Made by a program: the position numbers and the translations under genes. The notes below the pieces were generated by a model. That model was not told the origin of the DNA, did not search any database, and worked only from the letters and a program-made list of their open reading frames with translations. A stretch of 64,000 bases of DNA from Triplophysa rosa (lineage: Eukaryota > Chordata > Actinopteri > Cypriniformes > Nemacheilidae). This document shows, one piece after another, positions 13,260 to 27,067 of the stretch. The stretch lies in NCBI RefSeq assembly GCF_024868665.1, contig NC_079891.1, positions 29,094,665 through 29,158,664 on the forward strand, given 5' to 3'. How positions within the stretch are numbered: the first letter of the stretch is position 1; each line of letters begins with the position of its first letter.

Positions 13260-16200
13260 ATGAAGGTGTGTGTGATTGGAGCTGGGGTCATCGGCCTGTC
13301 CACTGCTCAGAGCATCTACCAACACTTCCACGATAGGGTCACCCCTCTCACCATAGAGGTGTATGCGGATGTCTTCACGCCACTCACCACCAGCGACGGG
13401 GCAGCCGGACTCTGGCAGCCCTATCTCTACGACAAGGGGAATGTGCGAGAAACGTGAGGGTTTCATTTGTGTGCAATTTCCAAATCTCTGATTTCTCAGT
13501 GGCAGTGAAGAGTTGCGCTGAAAATGACAAAGAAAGACATCTTTTTGCTTTTATGTACATTTATTATCCACTGCAAAGGTTTTTGTCCAGTCAAGAGTGC
13601 TTTGTGTAAGTGTCTAATAAAGAACAAATAAAAGAGAAACAGATCTTTTCTTTCATTTTCCAGTAAATGGAACAAAGAGACGTTTGACTATCTTCTAAGC
13701 TTTCTAAGCTCTCCAGAGTCAGTTAAAATGGGAATCTTTCTTGAGTCTGGCTACAACCTTTGCACCGAGCGTGTACCGGTGAGAACATTGTCATTTTCTT
13801 CCTTCAGATGCTTTATCTGTAAAACGGTAACTGAAAGACTTTACTTGTAAAGTTTACTTGCCATGTGCTATTGCTACTTATAGCAATGCCGTTTATTGTA
13901 CCGTATAACTGAACAAAAGAAGAAGAGGTCAGACTGAAAACAATTTTGGTTGATTTACACTAGTTAAGAAAATACACTTACTGTTATACTGTTTGTTGCA
14001 CTGACCCATCTACTGTACTGCTACAGAAATTGCTATCTCTGGCACAAGTTGAAAGGCTATACGACTAGGAGATACTCGTGAAATTTAATTAACTTTAAAT
14101 CACTCTGTTCCCCTCAAACAGGAGCCCTCGTTTAAAGACACAGTGCTGGGTTTTCGACAGCTGACTGAACGTGAACTACAATTGTTTCCTGGATACAGGT
14201 ACTCACTGGCGTATCTCATAAAGTCAATACTGAATCAGTAGTACAAGAGGCCATATTTTGATTGTAGTTACGGCTGCAGGGTTGTTGGGTTGGGCATGTT
14301 GGGTTTTGTTGTTAATAAAATCATTGAATGTTGTCTTTTTGTTAGAAAATATAGCCCCAACATGTAAACAGTCAAATGGACCAGTTATTTGGTGCATTAA
14401 TACAAATAGTCGTTTTTTCAAACAGAAAACATCCTAACTGTGCCATTACAATACATTTAGACGGTTTCAGCGGCAACAACATAAACAAACGTTCATGTGG
14501 CCCAAACTTAACTCCCGGTAGACTTTTGCAAAGAATCAATAACTGCCGAGTTGTTTTAATGAAATTTAATACTAATTTAATACTGTTACTATTAATATCA
14601 ATTTGATATAATTGTTACATTAAAACCAAACAGACTGGAAGTTAATTTCGGGAATCGGGCCAGGCGCATGTGTCCAATGAACCCTTCTATAGATATACAA
14701 TACAAAGTAACTTTGAATTTTAAAGCATAATCAAGTCCAATTTTGTTCTCCTGATCCTATCAAAACCATCTTGGTCTATAAAAATCCATATTACACATAG
14801 CTTGAATTGAAATGATGTGCCACACATTATAGTTGTTACAGTATTGGAGGTTTGAATGAAAATGGATCAATTAAAATAGAAATTGAATTGTTATTAATGT
14901 GGTTGTCACCATCGCCTTTACTTTTTCTTCAAACCCTTCCAGCTATGGGTGGTTTAATACTGCTCTTATGATTGAAGGAAAGACATACCTGCCCTGGCTT
15001 ATGGACTGGTGAGAGATTGCTGTTATCGAATCGCTAAAATGAACAATTAGAAATATCTACACACGGTTTTTTCTAATAATATTCATTCAATTTCTAAAAC
15101 TTTGATGTGGTAATATAATTACAGTATCTACAATCTCTTCTGTGTTACTTATTTACGGTATGGCTTTTTAGGTCAGCCAATGATTAACATCTTGTGTCTG
15201 TGTTTTCCACAGGTTAAGACAAAGAAACATCAAGTTTTATCAGAGGAACGTTCAATCATTTAAAGAGGTTTGATGCATTTGGTTACAGCTTTGCTGTTGT
15301 ACGTTTGTGACTGTATACTTGATTTATCTAATGGCCTCCAGTTGGCAGACAGTGGTGCTGATGTCATCATCAACTGCTCTGGTGTTCGGTCGGGTGAACT
15401 GCAGCGTGACCCTGATCTCAAGCCTGGCAGAGGTCAAATCATTAAGGTGAGGTTTAGTGGATGAGTCAAAGTAGGATTCATTACAGAATCGTTTGATCTC
15501 ATGTGTTGTGCTGTCTATACTAACAGGTAGATGCTCCCTGGTTGAAGCACTGGGTCCTTACACATGATTTCTCAGCAGGTGTCTATAATTCGCCTTACAT
15601 CATACCTGGGTATGTTATATTTACATGTTTGCAAACAGGCCGGTTATTATTTTCCTCCCTCCTTTTTTCAATTTGTTTATTGTAAAATAGTACTGGTGTA
15701 TTGGTAACTGAGAATATTCTGGTTCTTCTATGACCTCAGATCCTCTGTGTGTCTGCAGGAGCCGTTTAGTCACTGTGGGTGGAGTATTTCAAGTAGGAAA
15801 CTGGAATCAGCAGAACAGTTCTGTCGATCATAAACAAATTTGGGAAGCAGCCTGCAAGTTTGAGCCCAGTCTACAGGTGTGAACTCGATCGATCTGTTGT
15901 TTCACTAAAAGTGTCATGAACTTAACATGATATTTTAAAGTTTCCATTAATATGCTAAATCAGAGGATGGAGCGAATTAAATCTCCTGTTTTCTCTCCAG
16001 CTCGCACGGATAGTAGAAGACTGGACTGGTCTCAGGCCTTCACGCAGCAAAGTTAGACTGGAAAGAGAGACCATACAGTCTGGACCAAACTCATTTGAGG
16101 TGAGCTCACTGTGACCTCTGCTCTGAAGGTCTGTTAATGGAAGATCATTACTGAGTTATCCTGAATTGATCCTTAAAGACTGATCTATTCACTCACCATA

Positions 16201-16350
16201 TGATTTTATTTAACACAGGTCATCCATAACTACGGACACGGAGGTTTTGGACTGACCATCCATCGCGGATGTGCCGAAGAAGCTGCGCGACTCTTTGGAG
16301 GCATCTTGGGACAGAAAGGCTTGCTAGCACACTCTAAATCACGTCTTTAA
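13260..16350 (+). CDS. dao: D-amino-acid oxidase, tandem copy 2
   Basis: Ten coding exons with the same phases as copy 1: 13260-13453, 13664-13778, 14122-14198, 14943-15008, 15213-15267, 15342-15446, 15527-15609, 15759-15876, 16001-16099, 16219-16350. They total 1044 nt (347 aa), the human length. It has GAGVIG for FAD, the lid motif VYNSPY with both tyrosines, LRPSRS with the carboxylate-binding arginine, HGGFGLTIH, and a C-terminal SRL peroxisomal signal. It is the more conventional of the pair. Zebrafish also has tandem dao genes, which I recall as dao.1 to dao.3; I cannot say which of these corresponds. It is probably expressed in kidney or liver peroxisomes, by family knowledge only. Confidence 0.93.
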
Positions 16351-16499
16351 CAGATCTAGACACCAACAATATTTGTCATACTGATTACAGAAGAAAACAG
16401 ATTTACTGAGTTGTGGAATACATTTGATGTACATGGATGTACAAGGATACCACTGACAATGAAAGATTATCATAATACAGCTGGAATGTCAAGTCTAAA

Positions 16500-16510
16500 C
16501 AATAAATAAA
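16500..16510 (+). terminator. Polyadenylation signal of dao copy 2
   Basis: Two overlapping AATAAA hexamers about 150 bp after the stop codon. Confidence 0.65.
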
Positions 16511-17454
16511 GACGTTTTTGCTTTCTTTTTGACGCATAATTTATTTGTTACGGTATCATACACATGTACATCCGGTGCAGTGGCAGGAAATCTGTGCACA
16601 TAGACACAAAATGCAGCACTAAATCGCAAAGGCAGGCGTACTTCACAACCCCACCTCTCAATACATACCAACCCAAAGGACTGTTCAATAGGTAGAGATA
16701 CAAATAACCAAATATACAATTGAGTGGGAAAAAAAACCTTGCAATGTTGCGTTTATGTTTATGTTGCGCGTTTAATGCAAGCAATTGTTTTAGACATCTG
16801 CCTTAAGGAGGCTCTGGTACTGGAATAGACTGTAATGAAAGAGTTCTTGTATTTAAAATGCAAATTCTGTTATTATTTACTCTCGACGTTCCAAACCTGT
16901 TTGATTTTTTGAACACACAAAGGTGAATGTTGTTTTCTATATAATCTGTACATTCAAGATTGTACCTCTTCTAGAGACCTTTGATGTGCGTGCTTAGGGT
17001 AGAATTCGAGTTTAAACACCTTACAAGTGAAGCGGTTGACAGCCATCGAAAGGTGCTTTCCAACACTATGTGGTATGAAATGAAGATTTTGATGTCCACT
17101 AAATGTCACTGTGTGCCTCATGGTGTCAGTAAAGGCAGAAAAAAAACTATGAATGGCTAGCAATTATCTAGCCTCTATAATGCTCTACTAAATGTTTCTT
17201 CAACAAAAGCAATACAACTGGTGCATTGTGTGCTAGTTTTGATAGCAGCATCCAGCCTTTGCGCTATGAATTAAAAGTTGTCATGCACTCCCCAAAGGAA
17301 TGTTGGGAGTGGAGTGTAAGGCCCTTTTTGAACATAAAGAATAAATAAAACACACAAATCCACACTTTCTACTCATTGTCATTCTGACCCACAAACAAAC
17401 ACACTTTTTTGTGCTTTTTATCTGGGAGAAGTTAAAATCTGTCACTTTTCCTCT
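16511..17454. other. Intergenic, dao copy 2 to svop
   Basis: No gene seen. A fragment of the hairpin MITE family (ATTCTGTTATTATTTACTC) lies near 16862-16950. Confidence 0.4.
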
Positions 17455-17725
17455 TTAATGGATAGTTAACCCAAAAATGAACATTCTTTCATCATTTACT
17501 TGACCTCATGTCATTCCAAACCTGTATGATTCTTCTGAAGAACACAAAAGAAGATATTTTGAAGAATGCTGGTAACCAAACAACACTGAACCCCACTGAC
17601 TTCTGTTGTATGGACATAAAACCATAAAAGATGTTTCTCAAAATATCTTCTTTTGTGTTCCACAGAACAAAGAGTAAGTTTTGAATGACATGAGGGTGAT
17701 TGAATTGAATGAACTATCCCTTTAA
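17455..17725. mobile_element. Hairpin MITE, TTAA-flanked
   Basis: The left end (TTAATGGATAGTTAACCC) and right end (GAACTATCCCTTTAA) are imperfectly inverted and lie in TTAA sites. Inside is the inverted pair GAAGATATTTTGAAGAA / AAAATATCTTCTTTTGTGTTC typical of this cyprinid family. It lies just downstream of the svop stop. Confidence 0.7.
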
Positions 17726-18008
17726 ATGCACATTAACATTCTTAGAACCATATGGTTGTTTCAACCTATCTTCTGTTGTACTTCCATGAATATGTATTCC
17801 CCTCCATTTCTCTGGCCAAGAGGAGATTCATGAAAGGAAACCTCTTGCCTTTGATAAAGCAACTTTAAAAATCAATGCAGAGCAACTCTTAAAACCACTG
17901 AATCAGGTAGGTCTGTTTAGACACACATTGTTTTTGCAAAGTACATTCCCTCCCTACAGTATATCTAAGACCAATTGCTTTTAAAAAACCTGTCTCATCT
18001 GTGTCCCT

Positions 18009-21000
18009 TTAGTCCTGTGATTCAGAGCTGGAATGTGGAATCCCACCAGGGCTGTGGTCTGATGCCCGTCCCATCATCTCCTGACCCCATTCTCTGTGAC
18101 TGGACTCCTGCAGGCCCCGGCCAGTGGTCTCGATGGGAAGGGCACAGGACGCAATAGCAGCCAACAAACAGCAGCAACAGTAGACGGACAGAGTCAAGTA
18201 CACCGATGATTCCAGCATCACCTGTAGAAAAGGTGTAGAATTGCTGTATCAATTCCATCGTTGCTTTTTCTAGAATTATATTTTTAGTAAGATATATTGT
18301 TAAATATATATTATATATGAAGAGTTTATTTGCAAAAAGTTTGATTGATATTCATTGGAATGCACATAAAAAAACATGATTTTTAACATTTTTAAAACTG
18401 AGTTATCTGTTTTTGCAAATGAACTCGTTATATATTGTAATTATATTTTTGGCATGTATTTGGCCTGCATTGCTTATCGCATTCCTTATTTATTATTTAT
18501 GATGTGCCTAAAAAATTTGAAAAAAAAAACATTGCATGTTGTTCTTGTGCATTTGTTTTTATGTTTGCATTGTGTTATTTGTTTAAAAAAAAAACTTAGC
18601 TCTGTATACTGTGATAGGCCATGTGAGACAAATTTTCTTTTTTTGCACTTATGCTTTTTGTTGTCCTTATGTTGTTCCAATTGCTTCCATTGTTTCCCTC
18701 ATCTGTAAGTCGCTTTGGATAAAAGCGTCTGCTACATGACTAAATGTAAATGTAAATGTTTTCACACCTGTGCAACAAATGGAGTGATGAGAGCTCCAAC
18801 CCGAGCCATTCCACTGCTGGTACCCAAACCCAGTGCCCTTGTTGCCGTGGGATACACCTGAAGAAAAACACCAAGAGACAGATACTGAGTAACTTCATTA
18901 TCATCTCATTTAACAATGTCTATCCTTATCACACTGTAGAAATGTACTTTGAACTGTTATGTAAGCTGAGTGGTTAGTAAATGACATGACCTACTACAGT
19001 AAAGATCTATTATTGTACTATATGCATCATAATTCCACTCACCATGGGGTGGTTTATTAGACTTTAAAGGTCAATTAAATAACACAGACAACGTTTTTTG
19101 TACTGTAATGTAAACTGTTCAACCCATGTACAATAAAATAGCTGGCAACCTGCAGACGCTGGATAATATTCAACTTTATTACCCTTCATCTGCAGATAAA
19201 CTCTATTCAGGGTTTATAAAGAAACAAGCAGATGACAGTGCCCTGTGTTATTGCAGGTGAGTTGCTGAAATGGCTGCCAAGTGGTGGAAATGAGCCAAGA
19301 ACTAGATCGTTCCCAAGGTCAAACTCCCTCTCCACCACAGCTGTTGCCTTGAGCTAAACAACACTACACTGACAGTCTACAAGTAGATTCTCCTTATAAT
19401 TTATCAGCCAAGAATGACAATTTTGGTTTTGACTTGAATTAATGTGCCTATTTTTCTATTACACACTGTTTCACAGTGACCAAAGAAGGATAGATTTTCC
19501 CTTGAGAACTCATTTCTCAGAAAATTGCTTCTTACTTTAATAGAATTGTTCCTGGCTGCCACTGAACCCATCTGCTATCTCACAGCGCTTGCAGGACTCC
19601 ATAAAAAACTTGAAAACGTTTTAATAAACTTGTTTGAATTAAAAGGAGTTCTCACCTCTGGTGTGTACACATACGCAGCTTGGAAACCCCCAGCAATAAA
19701 GGCTCTTGCAATGAATATCAAAACTGTCAAAGCAGTTCTGTAACATAAGCAAAACAGTTAAGCCATATGGCATAAAGTCTCATTAAAAATACTGTATAAG
19801 AAAAAAGGCTTCATTAAGTTTCAAAAGTTATAGTTTGACCTTAAGGTGATCGTTCACCCAAAAATGGAAATTCTGTCATCATTTACTCACAAGAGTAAGA
19901 ACACAAAAGAAGATATTTTGAAGAAAGTCGGTAACCGAACAGCACTGGCCCCCATTCACTTCCATTGTATGGACACAAAACCAATGCAAGCGAATGGCTG
20001 CCAGTTAACAACATTCTTCAAAATACCTTCTTTTGTGTTCTACGGAAGAAAGAAAGTCATCCAGGTGAGTAAATGATGACAGAATTTTTCTTTTGGGTTG
20101 AACTATCACTAATGATTCCAAAAGATTTTTTCTGCCTATAGTTTTAACATTTAAAAAGACTTATCTATATTGAATTTGCTTTCTCACCTTCCCACACATC
20201 CATAGAGTGGCACAATGCAGAGGGAGAAGACGAAGAAACACAGTGCCATAGTCTTCCTCCTTCCCAACCGATCGATCGCCCACAGGGTCACTAGCAGACC
20301 TGCAAAGCATCAGTCAATACTGGATGTTAGACCTACAGTATCACAATTTGAAACACTTAGGCTATATCCTGTACTCCCTGCCTTTAATGTACTGTATTTA
20401 AAATGATTTGCTCGATACAATTCAAGCGTGTACCTGGAAACTCGGAGAGCGTGGTCCACAGAAGATCTTTGTAATCATCTGAATTCAGATACTTGCACTC
20501 CAAACTGCAACTTGGATCCGTTTTGCTGCCTTTCGCCTCTAGGGGAAGACACAGGACAAAATGTAAAAAAAAATCTGCCCCACTTATCCTTAACACAGAC
20601 TATTTCTGCAGTAAGAAGTATCCATAGCCTACTGTATAAGGTATGCATTTATTTTGCATACATGAAATGGCTTAATGGTTTGACCGAATTTGATAAAAGT
20701 TTGGTATACTACACAGTACACTACACACATATTCTACAGCTCATCCTGACCTATATAATTCCTAGTGTGAACCAAAAGCAATGTCACAATTCTTATATCA
20801 TTATTTAATATTAATTATAAAATGTTTATGATCAAATTTACTGATATAGCATTTTCCAATATTTTTTTAAATACTAGCCATACTATAGATTTTTAATCAC
20901 ATAGTAGCTTTCACTCACGACCACAGGCCCCTCCCTCCTGGAAAAGCCCAGTGGTCAGCAAAACCACACCATAATAAGAGAACGCATTAGAGAACCTGCA

Positions 21001-24000
21001 ACAGAACATATGACAGTGATGCAAAAATAAATTTAGTACCACAAACAGAAAAGGAAAGTAGTAAATCTCGCCATTTAAGACTGGAAAACAAAACATTAAG
21101 AAGCAGAGATCAATTTTAAGAATGAAAACAACCAAAGTCCCCTCATACCATATGAACCATAGCAGAACAGTGGTCCAGCGGATGTGTGGAGAGAAAAGAT
21201 CCTGAATCTTCCCCCTGTCCTCCTATGAAAGAAAACAATAACATCCCCAAACAGGAGATGTCTGATAAGAAATAACAATACTTATGATATGAGGGGTGGT
21301 TAAAGGGTTAACAGTTTCCTTTACAATATTAACAATAACTGGTGTAGATGTTAGTAGGCAGTAATTTACCTGTCTGGCCACAATGAGTTTTCCCAGTGGC
21401 ATGGGAACCTTGTTTTCTGCAGCAATGCGTTTAAGTGTGCTCAAAGCCTTCTCCTGATTCCCTGTCAGGACGTCGTAACGTGCACTTTCTGGCAGCCACT
21501 GTTTTACAAAACATGTTGTATACACAGTGGTTCCTCAATATATTATTCACATACATACGCCCAAATTAACTAAGCAACTGAGAATTCATACTTACAAAGG
21601 AAAGAATAGCAAAAATAAAAAGTGGAATTGTGGAGAGGGCCAGCAGCCAGCGCCAGCCCAATGTTGGCATCACCAAAATGGCAAGCAGCACTTCAAATAC
21701 TGTTCCCAGGGCCCAGAATATCTAAACACAAAAATAAAATAAAAACGTAAAAAAAACACAAACAATTCATATCTGATACAAGGTAATGGGGGTGTAGGTG
21801 AGTGAGACTTTGTTACCTCTATCAACAAAATGCAAGTGGCCCTGGACCGCATGGGGAGAAACTCAGCATACAATGTCACTCTTAGTGAAGAAGCCAAACG
21901 TTTTTGTAAGTTTCTGAGTATTCAGTGATATTGCATGAAATTCTTACTAATCAATTGTTTGTCACACTTACGATTGTGGAGCGCCTCCAATACCGAAGCC
22001 CACCAGAGCTCTGAGGAACAGAATCCATCCGTATAAAGGCGCGAATGCACTGAGGAGGCCGTAAAACAGGGTCCAGAATACACTCATCTTCAAACCCTAC
22101 CATACACACAGATCCATTATTTCCTAGTGGTTCAAACTGGTATTATAAATAACTTTTGTGCAGTTATACAGCTAAATGTAATATTTAAACATACTGTTTT
22201 TCTGCCATATTTATCAGATATGTTTCCCCATAATGAAGAGCTGATCATCATTCCAATAAATACTGCCTGTTTTGGAAAGACACAGAAAACGATAGAAATA
22301 CAGTTACAGCACCCAGTTTTCTCAAACAGAGTAAGTTGGAATCATTATTGAGAAAAGTGGAAGTACCGAGGTTAGCAGTGCCACTTGCCAGGTGGGTAGT
22401 GCCCACTCACAGTGCAGCTGAGGGGCCAGTATACTGAGGATCATCATCTCCATGGCATCTGCCATCTGCACACAATCAACACCACATTGTGGAAACAAAT
22501 ACAGCAATACCAAAATATACCAAAATAACCTTCTCTACCTGACTAAACAGAATCCCAATGGCACAGATGTCTAAAAGATGAGCTGAAAGTTATAAAACTA
22601 TACTGGATACAAATCAAAATGTGTTGTGAGGGTACAACAATTATTTACTGTTTTTACCCATGAAAGTCCGGTAAGGATGGATAGCTTCCACTGAAATGTC
22701 CCGAAGCCAATGGCTTCCACTGCATCCTCCACCATAAAGGTATCTGTTGAGAAACAGTCAAATAAACAGAGTAGTAAAATGTTTGATTTATTCAAATTTT
22801 TGATTAAAAAACGTTTTAAATCATGGTTGTAATAAAAATGCATTAAAACAAGTAGTGGGTAAAAAAAAGAGTGCAGTTGGTGATCAATAATGAACTTTGT
22901 GTGAGATTGTTTCATGTTTCTTTTTATTAAATGCAAAGGTAATTTGATCAACATAATAATTGAAAGTGTATATTAAAACATGGTTAATGTTAGGTATATT
23001 CATTTTTTACTTACTGACAGTATGCAAAACCTTATGATCTATGTAATCCCGGCATGATTTGAGAATTTACAAAAAAGTATTTTTGTGTGTTCATTAAAAG
23101 AAATTAAATCTTTCGTACACAGAAGCTATCGTGATATAAATATCACAAAAGGGAATCCAATCATACCATCGGTGGGATTAGCGAACTCCCGGGGAACTGG
23201 AGCACCATCAGCCAGGGAAACTGACTCCATGTCCGTCCGCCCTCCCTCCACCTGGAGAACCTCATCCCTGCCACCGTACTCCTCCTCTGAACGAGTGCTT
23301 TCACCTGTACGCCGAAATTTCACCACTCTGCCAAAGCCAAACAGACAATCAGATGATCCATCTGGTACTCATAATAAGACATTTTTGGAGTGCAAACAAG
23401 AATTATTTGGATTACTTGGTATTTTTATACAACATCATTAATATCAGTCACCATCATCAGAAAACATAAAACTGTACAGAAAATTCATCTGTACATGGAA
23501 TACAACAATGTGCAAGACTGAATGATGCATGTAACAAGAAGCTGTTGCCAAGGTGATGAGAGAGTTTCCTATCCGTGCAGGTTCTGTGTTCTGGAAAGAA
23601 AACACCAGTGAGAGGGAAATAGAATTGTCTGCAGATTAGACACAATGTGCAAAGAGACAGTGGAGTAATGTTTGAAAGTGTTTCATGGGGTGACTGAACG
23701 ACATGCGCTTTCTTAATGCATAAAAAACATTATTTAATGTCAATGATCATTATGGCATATCACTGAACATCTTCACAGCTATGAAGACAGATTGGATCCA
23801 GGAGGAGTAAATAAGAGGAGAACGTAGATATCCCATGGTTTAATTACTGTAATTGTCACGCTCACACAGCATTACCACAGGCGATAATGCCTTCATGTGC
23901 AGACAGGCAGTGTAATTAAACAGAAGCCTTCATCTAACCTCCTCCGGCACAGAAGAGGTGAAATGACTCAGGCATGTTTCTCTGAGAGCAAACAAATAAC

Positions 24001-25187
24001 ACAAACCCAAATACTCAGAAACAGTTATAAAAAATGAACAAATACTGGCTGCAAATCTATGATGATGGTAAAATAAAGGGTGCTTGTGAAACAGTAAGAA
24101 CACTGTTTTATCTCCATCAAATATGGAAAAGACCTGGTTCCAGTTGCAAGAAACCAACCCTTAGTGACAATACTTTTACAATTAGAATTAAGGGTTTTCT
24201 TAAGGGTGTCTTGCAACTGGACCCTGACCTATAGCTGATACGTCCACTATGTCACAGTAAATGAGCACTGCCATCATGATTTCTGCACGCGGTCAGATGG
24301 CAACTGGGACGAATGGCAAGAATCAGCAGTACAGGAATAACATAAGCAGGCCTTTTATTCAAAATTCTTACATCAGTGGAAAGAGCTTTAGCATAGCATT
24401 GGTGGTCATATACAAGCCATAATGCATGTAGAGTGTGACGCTGGCAACACCAAAGTCATGGGTTCGAATCCCGGGCATCCCACTATAGTTGAACAAATGT
24501 ATAGGACTGCATGTCTGCTTTGCATAAAATCATCTTGTGATCAAAATATCCCCATGTCTAGCACCCAAGAAGTCACCCTGGTTTAAACATAAAGCATTAA
24601 ATCCAGTGGTTAGAAACATGAAACAAGGGTTTTATGGTCGTGGTTGAACAATTCCCAACTAATTTTTTTACATTTGCTATGGGCCAGTTCAATTGAGTTA
24701 TGTGGTGTTGCGTATACCATTAAATGAATGGAGGATATTCAAAGTCATCTTGGCAGGAATTGTGATCTATGAGCAGAATTAATGTCTGCGCCTCCACAAA
24801 AACACATACACAAATAAACACCGCGGTGTTATTCAATAGATGGCGTCATCTACAATGCAGTGAACTGCTGTTTTGTTCAACATTACTGTTTTAACTGAAC
24901 TAAGCTGTTAGGTTAATCTACCTGAGCTGTTTACCAAGCACAGCATCTATACAAATCCACAAAGCCTGGCCGCGCGTATTCTCGTTTTACCTCAAACAAA
25001 TCCCTAATGCAAGCACAGACATTCAAAATAATAGTGAGAGAACATTTTAACCCCCACGGTTCTGACGATCTTTAGAAATCTGCAATAAAGGAAAGGCAGA
25101 CGAGTGTTTGCACAAAGGCTCGGTTAAAATAAAAAGATACATGCACACTCACGGGAGCTGTCTTAACTGAAACAAATCATCGTCCAT
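18009..25187 (-). CDS. svop: Synaptic vesicle 2-related protein (SVOP)
   Basis: Twelve-pass major facilitator superfamily transporter homologue of synaptic vesicles; its substrate is not settled. Sixteen coding exons, in transcript order: 25153-25187, 23167-23327, 22658-22743, 22367-22465, 22195-22266, 21972-22096, 21817-21880, 21596-21721, 21370-21498, 21149-21222, 20919-20995, 20434-20538, 20188-20299, 19656-19737, 18768-18857, 18009-18221. They sum to 1650 nt (549 aa; human 548 as remembered). It starts [12 protein letters not shown] and has FANPTD, then transmembrane segments including the MFS loop [44 protein letters not shown], and the tail [16 protein letters not shown]. All junctions keep frame. 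It is transcribed away from usp30, as in human 12q24.11. Confidence 0.96.
18640..18760 (+). mobile_element. 3' tail of a LINE/SINE next to svop exon 15
   Basis: The phrase GTCGCTTTGGATAAAAGCG followed by TCTGCTACATGAC and repeated TAAATG units is the typical 3' end of a fish L2/CR1-type LINE and its SINE partners. It ends about 7 bp from the svop exon 15 splice donor (18767/18768) on the intron side. Degenerate relatives of this tail occur near 43310-43340 and 48235. Confidence 0.65.
19841..20113. mobile_element. Hairpin MITE in svop intron
   Basis: The left end TTAAGGTGATCGTTCACCC and the right end GGGTTGAACTATCACTAA are imperfect inverted repeats. The interior shares the AAGAAGATATTTTGAAGAA phrase with the copies at 17455 and 27969. 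It lies between the svop exons at 19656-19737 and 20188-20299. Confidence 0.65.
23328..25152. other. svop first intron, with a SINE
   Basis: An intron of about 1.8 kb separates coding exons 1 and 2 of svop. Apart from the tRNA-derived repeat near 24380-24485 I see no gene in it. Confidence 0.5.
24380..24485 (+). repeat. tRNA-derived SINE fragment
   Basis: A pol III B-box-like GGGTTCGAATCCC lies at about 24460-24472 with a diverged tRNA-like body upstream (GCATTGGTGGTC...). It cannot fold as a full tRNA, so it is a SINE head. Confidence 0.5.
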
Positions 25188-26460
25188 TATCGCTCTGTTC
25201 GTCGTGCTCCCCGTGTCTTTGTTTCATTGCCGTTACATTGCTGTCGGGTCGAGCGTAGATTTCAGCACCACGGGCGTGAGGACAGCGGAGAGCTCAGACA
25301 GGGGCGGTGTTGTGCTGCCATGATTTCTGCTTCTGTCTGGTCGGTGGGTTGGTAGGTCGGTCGTGCTGGATCACTGCAAGAACGCCTATGTAATACTAAA
25401 ACACTGGGAGGGAACTATATTATAGATACAGGTGATTTTTGAGATGTGAAACTACCAAAAGAATAGATGAATGTTCTTTTTTTTGTCTCTTCGTTTTCCA
25501 TAATTCATTTATTTTATTCATAGGTTTTAGAGAAATGGAAATAAAGATTTCAGACATATGATTCAAAGTGCTGCAGAGTACTCTGCGTATAAATTAAGCT
25601 AAGATTACTTTGTATACAGTCCGTCATTGTAACCAATAGGAGCATTGCAGTTTGTTGATATTTCAGTAAAAAACCCAAAACCCACAAAAATAAAATGTTG
25701 CAGCTAGTGTGAAGTAAAATTGGACTATCTGATTTGTTTTCAACATTAGTGTATAGGTCTGCACTGCATTAGCATCATGTTTTTATCCTACAAAAATCTG
25801 AAAATAATGAAACAAACTGAAAATACTGTCGTTTTACCAATATTGACTACTACATGTTGATTTAAGCCTATAATTCAGAAACTCAGTAGACATTGCACAC
25901 GTCTCTGATCTACCAAAAGCAAACACACAAAACAAAGCCGGCCTATTGAATCAAACCTTGTACTGTTCTACTCTCTATAGTCAACAAAACCGATGTTTTA
26001 GATCATTTCCAACCAAGAATTTCTTCTTTTTTTCTTCAATTTTTTTTTAAAAAGGTTTACCATTTTGAAAATGTTTTCAAGCTATATTTCACTGTTAACA
26101 TAATTGTAAGAGTAAACATGTAACATTGCAAGTATTTGAAAATGGTACCCTTTTCTTTTGTGTATTATTTTTTATTGCTGTATTGTACTCTGGTTTATAT
26201 TGTTATTTTCTTGTTTTACTTTCAAATGAGCGTTTCTCAATGAATCCTGAAAAGCTTATAAATAAAGTTTTTTTCAAGCCTTTCAAAACTTCCTCATACG
26301 TCACGCACGCTCGTCCTACTCCGAGCAAAGTCCGCTAGACAACAATGCGCAATGTTTTGTTCCGCACACCCAGGCGTTTTGAAATATGCCTTGGTGTAAA
26401 CAGGGAGCTACAGACAAGCTTGTCCGAGAGTTTTTGCGCACTGGATCCGCTGCAAGGTGC
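25188..26460. promoter_or_regulatory. Divergent svop / usp30 intergenic region
   Basis: This 1.9-kb head-to-head interval holds GC-rich stretches around 25190-25330 (svop 5' side) and 26290-26460 (probable usp30 first exon, ending before GTGCGA at about 26456). The middle is AT-rich with no exon. The usp30 first exon contains an upstream ATG at 26345 that would not stay in frame with the usp30 protein. Confidence 0.4.
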
Positions 26461-27067
26461 GAGTTTGAGTAGTTTAATTTGACTTGATATCAGAATTGTG
26501 CAGCTGTGTAGCTCATCTGGGTGTAGGTAAAGGGCGAGATGTGATTGGCGAGGTGTTGCACTGAAGGCCAGCAGATACTCGGTTTAGTAACAGATCAGTG
26601 GTGGGTCAGTCTGTGCGTGTACTTAACTAACCATCATAAATGGGTGAATATGTATTTTATTGGGATATTCTTTATGCTTTAGCAGTGAACAACCCACGAG
26701 GAGACTTGGCTGAATGAACGCCGTGTTCTGCTGGTTCATAACAACTTGATCGCCAACAGTTGCTCAGTAAAAGTCTTCCGTCTGATTTACAGTCATGTGT
26801 TATTAAAACGTGTGTTGAATGTAATTGTGGCTGTTTTGTCTGAGAGCCAAGGTTAGTTATATAACACAGCTGTCAAAGTCAGTGCTGATCTCCTGTCTGC
26901 CACAGGTGTCCCTTCTGTTATAAACCAAATAAGTGTCTCTGCTTGTTATATTTCTGCATGAACTTGATGCTCTTAAATTTATTTCTATATGGTTGCCTGG
27001 GGTGTTTAACAATGGCAGCAAGGTGTGGATTCATATTTGACTCACATTATGCATCCCATTGTTTCAG

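Noticed and set aside
18376..18708. 110-codon ORF downstream of svop exon 15
   Set aside because: Lies in a svop intron in AT-rich, LINE-tail-like DNA; hydrophobic by base composition.
24380..24485. Candidate tRNA gene
   Set aside because: Only the B-box is convincing; acceptor and anticodon stems do not form, so it is a SINE.
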